Below are positions 1 through 6,900 of a stretch of 7,266 nt of DNA, piece by piece. This DNA comes from an uncultured Clostridia bacterium (GTDB lineage Bacteria; Bacillota; Clostridia; Christensenellales; UBA1242), in NCBI GenBank assembly GCA_944372595.1, contig CALVZT010000037.1:1-7266 (forward strand). The letters are read 5' to 3'. Numbering within the stretch: position 1 is the stretch's first letter; every line of letters starts with the position of its first letter. A program made the translations under genes and the position numbers. The notes beneath the pieces were generated by a model. It worked only from the letters and a program-made list of their open reading frames with translations, was not told the origin of the DNA and ran no database searches.

Positions 1-789
1 AACGTCATCAATTGGGGCAGTAGTAAGATAATTGTAACCTTTCTTAACTGCTCTTAAAAATCCCTCTATTTTTTCTTTTTTTTCTTCAAGATAACTTTGT
101 TTTGCCATAAATGCAGTATATGGCACTTCGCCACTATCTTCACCAACTGATGCAACTATATATCCTTTGCCTTGTGCAACAAGTTCACTCGCTGTTGGTT
201 CGAATAATGTGCAATATTCAACATTTTTGCTTTCGATGAATACGCTTGCTGTTAAGTCAAATGCTACATCCAAGTTGAGTTTTACATTATTAGTGTCGTT
301 GATTTCATTACCTGGTCTTAATCCTTTTTGTTTTAAAACATATTCAAGAGTCATTGCAGGAACACCACCACGTCTTCCACCGATAATTTCTTGATTGATC
401 GTTTTGTTCCAATTAAAATTATCGTCTTGATGTTTTGCCACTAAGAAAGAACCATCACGTTTGGTTAATTGACCAAATATTACTGCGTAATCTTTTGCTC
501 CACCTGCTTTGACATAAATAGCCGCTTCTGGCCCCATTAAACCAATATCTGCATTGTTACTCAATATTGCAGTCATCGATGCATCAGCCCCACCACCATT
601 TGTTAATTCGATTTTGATATCTTCTTCTTCAAAGTAGCCTTTATTGATTGCTATATACAATGGGGCATAGAATATTGAGTGGGTAACTTCGTTAAGCCTT
701 ATTACACTTGGGTCATTTTTACCACAACCAAAGCCCAATACTGATACGCAAGCAAGTACAGCCATTAACAAAATAGCTATTTTTTTCAT
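1..789 (-). CDS. ABC transporter substrate-binding lipoprotein, NMT1/SsuA/TauA-like (3' partial)
   Basis: This is an extracytoplasmic substrate-binding protein that would deliver a small solute to an ABC importer. 263 residues are visible and the frame runs off the window edge with no stop. Related proteins are about 320-350 aa, so roughly 60-90 C-terminal residues are missing. The start is the ATG at 789-787, preceded by AAGGAGG four bases upstream. The N-terminus (MKKIAILLMAVLAC) is a lipoprotein-type signal peptide. Cys14 (in VLAC) or Cys22 (in GFGCG) would be the lipidated residue, and neither lipobox is textbook. Family hallmarks are HSIFYAPLYIAINKGYF (residues 37-53), a GGGADAS turn (65-71), DIGLMGPEAAIYV (81-93) and IGGRRGGVPAMTLEY (136-150), which match the PBP2 fold of the nitrate/sulfonate/taurine/thiamine-precursor group. 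The substrate cannot be told from sequence. The permease and ATPase genes are not in the window; they may lie beyond position 1, downstream on this strand. Confidence 0.88.
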   Translation of the reverse strand, partial: MKKIAILLMAVLACVSVLGFGCGKNDPSVIRLNEVTHSIFYAPLYIAINKGYFEEEDIKIELTNGGGADASMTAILSNNADIGLMGPEAAIYVKAGGAKDYAVIFGQLTKRDGSFLVAKHQDDNFNWNKTINQEIIGGRRGGVPAMTLEYVLKQKGLRPGNEINDTNNVKLNLDVAFDLTASVFIESKNVEYCTLFEPTASELVAQGKGYIVASVGEDSGEVPYTAFMAKQSYLEEKKEKIEGFLRAVKKGYNYLTTAPIDDV

Positions 790-793
790 TTTT

Positions 794-800
794 CCTCCTT
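794..800 (-). promoter_or_regulatory. Shine-Dalgarno of the substrate-binding protein gene
   Basis: The minus strand reads AAGGAGG, a full anti-16S match, four bases before the ATG. It is the strongest ribosome binding site in the window and fixes the start at 789. Confidence 0.85.
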
Positions 801-830
801 TTATTTGTGGAATTACTTCCATTAATAGTA

Positions 831-860
831 ATTTTATTCTTTTTACAAAAAATTTGTTAA
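831..860 (-). promoter_or_regulatory. Predicted SigA-type promoter of the substrate-binding protein gene
   Basis: On the minus strand TTAACA (855-860) is followed after 18 bases by TAAAAT (831-836). Each box is one mismatch from consensus. Transcription would start near 824, giving a leader of about 35 nt that includes the AAGGAGG. The region is very AT-rich, so chance matches are possible. Confidence 0.5.
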
Positions 861-877
861 AAAAACAAAAAAAGGTA

Positions 878-906
878 TTGTTTTTTTTTATTAAATTTGT
901 TATAAT
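878..906 (+). promoter_or_regulatory. Extended -10 promoter of the small membrane protein gene
   Basis: A perfect TATAAT lies at 901-906, with the extended element TGT directly in front (898-900). A weak TTGTTT -35 (878-883) sits at the ideal 17-base spacing. The extended -10 probably compensates for the poor -35. Initiation is expected near 911-914, only about 12-15 bases before the start codon. Confidence 0.7.
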
Positions 907-925
907 GCCCATGAGGTAGTTATTT

Positions 926-1159
926 ATGAGTAATTTATTATTGTTTGTTGATCTTATGACAAGACTTAATATGCCAAATGTAATAGTTGGTATCGTTTTA
1001 TCAGTCGTCGGCATCGCCCTTGCTTTACTTGCAAAGCGTATTACAAGATGTTTTAGAAAAGATGGCGTTGTTAACGATGATGACAAATTACTTATTGTTT
1101 TAAAAAGCATTGGTCTAATTCTTGTAATCGCTGGCCTTATTTGTACTATTGTTAAATAA
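926..1159 (+). CDS. Small two-helix membrane protein of unknown function
   Basis: This is a 77-residue protein that I cannot assign to a named family. Two hydrophobic segments are clear: residues about 18-36 (VIVGIVLSVVGIALALLA) and about 56-76 (with KSIGLILVIAGLICTIVK at 60-77). They are joined by a polar loop rich in basic and then acidic residues (KRITRCFRK, then DDDK at 51-54). By the positive-inside rule the loop should be cytoplasmic with both ends outside, making a helical hairpin. There is no cleavable signal peptide and no catalytic motif. The start at 926 is supported by GAGGT seven bases upstream (913-917) and by a strong promoter. The ATG at 911 hits a stop after one further codon. 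The gene is monocistronic: it has its own promoter and a terminator 18 bases after the stop. It could be a holin-like or regulatory micro-membrane protein, but nothing in the sequence decides this. Confidence 0.75.
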   Translation: MSNLLLFVDLMTRLNMPNVIVGIVLSVVGIALALLAKRITRCFRKDGVVNDDDKLLIVLKSIGLILVIAGLICTIVK

Positions 1160-1177
1160 GTTAAGTAAAGTAATGGC

Positions 1178-1208
1178 AAACATAGGATTTTCCTATGTTT
1201 TTTTATTT
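1178..1208 (+). terminator. Rho-independent terminator after the small membrane protein gene
   Basis: A perfect 10-bp stem, AAACATAGGA (1178-1187) pairing with TCCTATGTTT (1191-1200), closes a 3-base TTT loop. The T-rich tail runs to about 1208. It ends the transcript of the preceding gene, so valS needs its own promoter. Confidence 0.85.
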
Positions 1209-1235
1209 GCTTTTTGTAGACAAAAAGGTTATAAT
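1207..1235 (+). promoter_or_regulatory. Predicted promoter of valS
   Basis: TTGCTT (1207-1212), a 17-base spacer and a perfect TATAAT (1230-1235) form a SigA-type promoter. Initiation is expected near 1242, giving a leader of about 24 nt. The -35 box begins inside the T tail of the upstream terminator, so the two signals are packed end to end. The leader is too short for a T-box or other riboswitch. Confidence 0.7.
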
Positions 1236-1265
1236 CTACTATGTATTTTAAGAGGAATTTAAGTT

Positions 1266-3851
1266 ATGGATAAAAATTATGAACCCAAATCTTTTGAAAA
1301 AGATTTATATAATCATTGGTTAGAAAAAGCTTATTTTAAAGCACATATTAATAAAAATAAAAAACCATTTACAATTATTATGCCCCCACCAAACATTACG
1401 AGTAAATTACACATGGGGCATGCTTTTCAAGAAACTATTCAAGATATTATTATAAGAAGAAAAAGAATGCAGGGCTACGAAGCATTGTGGTTGCCTGGTA
1501 CTGATCATGCTGCAATATCAACTGAAGCCATGGTTGTTAATAAACTTGCAAAGCAAGGACTTACCAAAGAAATGTTGGGCCGTGAGAAATTCATGGAGCA
1601 CATTTACGAATGGTATGATCAATACAAAAATACTATTATAAATCAGTTTAAACAAATGGGATTTTCATGTGACTGGGATAGGCTTGCATTTACTATGGAT
1701 GAACAAAATTGTCGTGCAGTTAGGCAAACTTTTGTATATCTATACAAAAAAGGTTGGATATATAAAGGCAAAAGAATAATTAACTGGTGTCCACATTGCA
1801 AAAGTTCAATATCCGACGCCGAAGTTGAATTTAAAGATGTTGCATCACATTTTTGGCACATTCGTTATCAAATCGAAGGCACTAATGACTATATTGAGAT
1901 TGCAACAACTCGTCCAGAAACAATGTTAGGTGATACTGCTGTTGCTGTTAATCCAAATGATAAGAGATATACCAAACTTGTTGGTAAAAATGTAATTTTG
2001 CCAATTGTTAACAAGCCAATACCGATTATTGCCGATGATTATGTTGAGATGGATTTTGGTACTGGTATGGTTAAGATTACCCCTGCTCATGATCCTAATG
2101 ACTTTGAGATTGGGGTAAGACATAATCTTGAAGTTATTAAAGTCATCGATGAAGAAGGCAAGATGAATGAGAATGCTGGTAAATTCTGCGGAATGACTAG
2201 GGAAGAAGCAAGAGATGCCGTTGTTGAAGAATTGAAAAAACTTGGTAACCTTGTAAAAATTGAGGATTATTCACACAATGTAGGGCACTGTGAAAGATGT
2301 AAAACTATAATTGAACCACTTATTAGTAGTCAGTGGTTTGTTAAAATGAGTGAACTTGCAAAGCCTGCAATTGAAGTTGTTGAAAATAACAAAGTTAGAT
2401 TTGTAGATGAACAGTACAAAAAGTCATATTTGCATTGGATGTACAATATCAACGATTGGTGCATATCAAGACAAATTTGGAATGGACATAGAATTCCAAT
2501 ATTCTATTGCCAAGATTGTGGGGAAATTATTGTTGAGAATGAGGACCCAACAGTTTGTCCAAAATGTGGTAGTCACAATTTAATTCAAGATGAAGACACT
2601 TTGGACACTTGGTTCAGTTCAGCATTGTGGCCAATAAGCACTTTGGGTTATCCTGATAAAACAGAAGATTTGAAGTATTTCTATCCAACAGACGTTATGG
2701 TAACTGGAAGAGAAATTATCTATTTGTGGGTTGCTAGAATGATATTTAGCGGACTTGAATACGTAGGGGATATTCCATTTAGAGATATTGTTATTAATGG
2801 AATAGTCAAAGATGCTAATGGCAAAAAAATGAGTAAAACTCTTGGTAACGGCACTGACCCAATAGATATGATTAATAAATATGGCGTTGATTCGCTAAGA
2901 TTCTCATTATTTAATGGTATTTCAATTAATGCTGATTCAAAATTTTCTGAGAAAAAAGTAGAGTTAAGTAGAAACTTTATTAATAAAATATGGAATGCAG
3001 GTAAATATGTTTTGATGCAGATTGAAGGCAAAGAGATTAAGTCTATTGATAAAGTTAAGTTGAGTCTTGCTGATAAATGGATATTGTATGGACTTGATAA
3101 ATTAATTGCAAGTGTTGATAAAAAATTTGATAAATACGATATTGGTATGGCAGCATCTGAACTTGAAGATTTCTTTTGGACAAAATTCTGCGACTGGTAT
3201 ATCGAAGCAAGTAAATGCGATAAACAAACAAATGAAGAGGGTACAGTTGCAACATTGTATTATGTGTTAACTGCATTATTAAAACTTCTTCATCCATTTA
3301 TACCATTTATAACAGAAAAAATATACTTAGAATTGCCAATTCATGATGAAAGCATTGTAATTTCTAGTTGGCCAAAAGTTTATGGATTTAAAAGAGCCAA
3401 AGACTTTGATTTGTTAATGGAAGTTATCAAATCAATCCGTAACCAAAGAGCCGAAAAGGGTGTACCTGATAACAAAAAGATCGATATAATAGTAACTGAA
3501 AATAAGGGCAAGTTAATACACAATAGTCAAGAATATATTAAACGTCTTGCTATGGTTGAAAATATTGTGTTTAATACAAATGGCACAAAAACAAACGATA
3601 ATTGTGTTAATATCGTCTTTAATGATTTTGAGATTCATATTCCATTATCAAGCATGGTTAACAAAAAAGAAGAATTGGAGCGTCTTAATAAAGAGATTGA
3701 AAAAACAAAATTCGAGATTGATCGCAGTGAAAAATTACTTTCAAATCAAGGGTTTGTAAATAAGGCACCAGCAAAACTTATAAACGAAGAAAAGGCAAAA
3801 CTTGAAAAGAACAAACAATTGCTTAATAACTTATTATCCAAATTACAATAA
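1266..3851 (+). CDS. valS: Valyl-tRNA synthetase (ValRS, EC 6.1.1.9)
   Basis: This cytoplasmic class Ia synthetase charges tRNA-Val with valine using ATP and hydrolyses mis-charged Thr-tRNA-Val. It is complete at 861 aa, close to other Firmicutes ValRS proteins (about 880). The start is the ATG at 1266, nine bases after AGAGGA (1251-1256). Domains in order: Rossmann catalytic core with PPPNIT and the HIGH-type signature HMGH (residues 49-52); CP1 editing domain with TTRPET (214-219) and HDPND (275-279, Asp276 and Asp279 being the usual editing acidic residues); zinc-type Cys pairs in NWCPHCK, GHCERCK and a four-Cys ribbon (YCQDCG, then VCPKCG) inserted in the core; DTWFSS (447-452); KMSKT (521-525, normally KMSKS); a helical anticodon-binding domain (about 605-750); and a C-terminal coiled-coil arm from about residue 798, with the family's SNQGFVNKAP signature. 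One oddity is that the segment usually reading RQLWWGHRIP reads RQIWNGHRIP, with Asn at 406. The gene is flanked by its own promoter and terminator. Confidence 0.98.
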   Translation: MDKNYEPKSFEKDLYNHWLEKAYFKAHINKNKKPFTIIMPPPNITSKLHMGHAFQETIQDIIIRRKRMQGYEALWLPGTDHAAISTEAMVVNKLAKQGLTKEMLGREKFMEHIYEWYDQYKNTIINQFKQMGFSCDWDRLAFTMDEQNCRAVRQTFVYLYKKGWIYKGKRIINWCPHCKSSISDAEVEFKDVASHFWHIRYQIEGTNDYIEIATTRPETMLGDTAVAVNPNDKRYTKLVGKNVILPIVNKPIPIIADDYVEMDFGTGMVKITPAHDPNDFEIGVRHNLEVIKVIDEEGKMNENAGKFCGMTREEARDAVVEELKKLGNLVKIEDYSHNVGHCERCKTIIEPLISSQWFVKMSELAKPAIEVVENNKVRFVDEQYKKSYLHWMYNINDWCISRQIWNGHRIPIFYCQDCGEIIVENEDPTVCPKCGSHNLIQDEDTLDTWFSSALWPISTLGYPDKTEDLKYFYPTDVMVTGREIIYLWVARMIFSGLEYVGDIPFRDIVINGIVKDANGKKMSKTLGNGTDPIDMINKYGVDSLRFSLFNGISINADSKFSEKKVELSRNFINKIWNAGKYVLMQIEGKEIKSIDKVKLSLADKWILYGLDKLIASVDKKFDKYDIGMAASELEDFFWTKFCDWYIEASKCDKQTNEEGTVATLYYVLTALLKLLHPFIPFITEKIYLELPIHDESIVISSWPKVYGFKRAKDFDLLMEVIKSIRNQRAEKGVPDNKKIDIIVTENKGKLIHNSQEYIKRLAMVENIVFNTNGTKTNDNCVNIVFNDFEIHIPLSSMVNKKEELERLNKEIEKTKFEIDRSEKLLSNQGFVNKAPAKLINEEKAKLEKNKQLLNNLLSKLQ

Positions 3852-3854
3852 TAT

Positions 3855-3879
3855 AAAACTCTATTTTATAGAGTTTTTT
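3855..3879 (+). terminator. Rho-independent terminator of valS
   Basis: A 10-bp stem, AAAACTCTAT (3855-3864) pairing with ATAGAGTTTT (3868-3877), has a 3-base loop and six T's at 3874-3879. It begins three bases after the valS stop. The stem is AT-rich with only three G-C pairs, so it is weaker than the one at 1178. Confidence 0.8.
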
Positions 3880-3901
3880 ATTTATAATTTTGCGTATATA
3901 T

Positions 3902-3930
3902 TTGACACTTTAAGTTATTAATAATAAAAT
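3902..3930 (+). promoter_or_regulatory. Near-consensus promoter of the LRR lipoprotein gene
   Basis: A perfect TTGACA (3902-3907), exactly 17 bases of spacer and TAAAAT (3925-3930) give the best -35/-10 pair in the window. Initiation would fall near 3937, leaving a leader of about 45 nt. No operator is evident, apart from a perfect 10-bp AT palindrome (AATAATTATT, 3962-3971) just before the ribosome binding site, which may be chance. Confidence 0.75.
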
Positions 3931-3970
3931 ATACATAGATAATTGTCGATATTTAGAACAAAATAATTAT

Positions 3971-3976
3971 TGAGGT
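3971..3976 (+). promoter_or_regulatory. Shine-Dalgarno of the LRR lipoprotein gene
   Basis: TGAGGT lies five bases before the ATG at 3982. It supports this start, and the lipoprotein signal sequence follows immediately. Confidence 0.65.
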
Positions 3977-3981
3977 ACATA

Positions 3982-6900
3982 ATGAAAAAACTAAAATATT
4001 TTTTATTAATATTATTGATACTACCAATATTCGGTTTGTTTTCTGGATGTCAAGAGGTAGAAATTGATGGGAATATTTATACTGCAACTCCTACCTCCTC
4101 ATTTAAATTTAATTGGTTTTCAGGTAAAATTACTGGATACATCGGTCTTTATAAAGACATAATTTTGCCTGAGAGTATAGTTGGTAGTAAAGTCCGAGCA
4201 ATTGGTGAATATGCTTTTGCTAACAACGATAGAATTAAGTCAGTTATGGTTTCTAAAAATGTTACAAAGATTGAGCCATTTGCATTTGCAAATAGTTCTA
4301 TTGAAACTATATATCTTCCAGATACAATAACGGAGATTGGTGAGGGAGCATTTTATAATTGCAAAAATTTAAAAACTATTGTTTTGCCTGAAAATTTAAA
4401 AATTGTTGACAATTCACTATTCTCACAATGTGAAAATCTTACGAATGTAGTATTACCATCCAAGGCGACTACAATAGGGGCAAATGTTTTTGATAATTGT
4501 AAAAGTTTAACGTCAATATATATACCTCAAAACGTTAATACTATAAATACACCTCTTTTTTCTGGATGTGATAATTTACAATCAATAGAAGTTAATGCAT
4601 ATAACTCAAATTTTGCATCTACAAATGATAACAAAATGTTATTTAATAAAATAAATAATTATGTTATTTTAGCTCTTCCTGGTGCCCAAATTCCAGCAGG
4701 GATTAAAGGAATTAAAAGTTCGGCATTCTACAATATTAGTGATGAACAAGTCATGATAATTCCGTCTAGTGTTAGTATAATTGAGAGTAATGCCTTTAAT
4801 AACTGCAACAAATTTATATATTATTTTGAAAGTGATACAAAGCCGGCGGGTGTAGTTAATGATTGGAATACCAATCACGATGCTATTGTAATATTTGGCT
4901 ATACCAATCCAAACAATAATTTAAATTTTGTGCTAAACGATGATAAGAGTGGGTATATTGTGTCAAAATCTGATGCAGTGACGGATAAATCAAAGATAGT
5001 GATTCCATATTCTTACCAAGGCAAACCTGTTGTTGCCATCGATGATAATGGCTTTGAGGGGTTAACCAACTTACAAACTATTGTCATTCCACATACAGTT
5101 ACTTCGATAGGGGATTATGCATTTCAAAATTCGAACATTACTTCTTTATCATTAACAAAGAATGTAACAGATATTGGTGTTGGTATTACTAATGGTTGTA
5201 AATATTTAACCAAAATTGATATTTCTAATAAATACTATTCTAGTGAGGATGGATTATTATACGATATTTCTAATAAGGCTATTATAGCATCAACTAATAA
5301 AAAAATAATAAATTTAGAAAAATTTTCTGGCGATGTAAACAAAATTGCCAAACATGCTTTTGTTGGGCTTGATACAATTGGAATTACTATTCCTACTGAA
5401 ATTATTTATATCGATGCTGAGGCTTTCGTAAATTGCAACAATTTGTATATATACTGTTTAACTAATAGTAAGCCAGCAGGTTGGGATATAAATTGGAATC
5501 TAAATATTCGTCCGGTTGAATGGGGATATAGTTACACAGATTCGTTAGGATTTACTGAAGTTGAAGGTAAAGGCTATATTGTAAATGGAAATTCAAATCC
5601 AAATGCAACAAGAATTTCTATTCCTTATGAATATATGTCACAACCAGTAATTGGAATAGGAGAAAACGCATTTGAAAACCATTCAAATTTACAAGAAATT
5701 GTAATGCGTCCAACAATTACTTCAATAGGTTCGTTTGCTTTTAAAAATTCTGGTTTAGTTACTTTAAATATATCTCAACATATACAAAATATAGGAACTG
5801 GAATCACTTATGGCTGTAATTCGTTAACATCAATAAATGTTGATGATGACAACACAATATTTAGTGATAAGGATAGTAATATTAAGGATAGTAATATTAT
5901 AGTAGTAAAAAACAATAGTGAAATAGTTGCAGGTTGCAAAGCTTCAACTCTTACTGATGAAACTATTATTGGTAGTTATGCTTTTGCGGGTATTTCAAGT
6001 ATAGATAATTTTACAATTCCTAGTTCAATAACAACTATTAAAAACAATGCATTTGAGGGACTAACTTCGTTATCTAATATATTAATTCCTAGTACTGTTA
6101 GTATTATGGGAGATAATGTTTTTAAAGATTGTAGTGTATTAAATATATATTGCGAAGCGGAATCAGAGCCATCTAGTTGGGATACAGAATGGAATCCAGA
6201 TAATCGTCCTGTTGTTTGGAACTATAATAATCCAACAACTAATCTTACATTTGAACCTAATGGGCAAGAAACTGGTTACACTGGTTACATTGTATCTGGT
6301 AATGAAAACACCAGAGATTTAACTCAAATTGTAATACCATATGAATATAAAGGAAAGCCAGTATTAGAAATTAAAAATAATGGTTTTGAAAATTGTACTA
6401 GTTTACAATCTATTTTTATTCCTAATTCAATAACTACCATCGGTGATTTTGCTTTTAAAAATACACAATTAACAAGTCTTGTAATACCTCAATCTGTAAC
6501 ATCGATTGGTGTTGGTATTACCGACGGCTGTAATTCACTATCTTCAATTGAAGTAAATGACAAAAACGAAGAATTTAAAGACAACGACAATAAGCTTATT
6601 GTCAACAAAAATACCGATTATGTTGTGGCAGGGTGTGCTACATCTGTTTTAACCAATGAAAAAGGCGTAAATAGTTATGCTTTTTCAAATTTAAGTAATT
6701 TAAATAAATTAACAATACCATCTTCCGTTTTGTATATTCAGGCTAATGCATTTAATAATTTGAGTAATTTGAATAATGTAATAATTCCAAGCAATGTAAC
6801 AACGATTCAAAATAACGCGTTTGTAGATTGTGATAATTTGTATTTATATTGCGAAATCGATACCAAACCTGATAGTTGGAGTGATTCTTGGAATAATGAC

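Noticed and set aside
167..394. Plus-strand 75-codon open frame
   Set aside because: It is antisense to the well-supported substrate-binding protein gene, has no ribosome binding site and no plausible product.
1..789. Specific assignment as ThiY/Thi5 thiamine-precursor binding protein or SsuA sulfonate binding protein
   Set aside because: Only shared superfamily motifs are visible. The transporter partners and C-terminus are outside the window, so the substrate cannot be chosen.
859..887. Inverted A-tract/T-tract as a terminator hairpin
   Set aside because: The stem would be almost purely A-T with a 9-base loop and is not followed by a proper tail at a gene end. It sits between two divergent promoters.
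1241..1273. Ten-residue upstream frame overlapping the valS start
   Set aside because: The predicted transcript starts at about the same place, there is no ribosome binding site, and the frame simply crosses the valS start. A leader peptide cannot be supported.
1643..3297. Four minus-strand open frames inside valS
   Set aside because: They are shadows of valS. The translations are low-complexity or unlike any protein, and the plus-strand frame has clear family motifs throughout.
3547..3759. Plus-strand 70-codon frame at the end of valS
   Set aside because: It is an out-of-frame shadow of the anticodon-domain and coiled-coil region, with no ribosome binding site.
4669..4878. Minus-strand 69-codon frame in the LRR gene
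   Set aside because: It is antisense to a continuous, repeat-structured coding frame.
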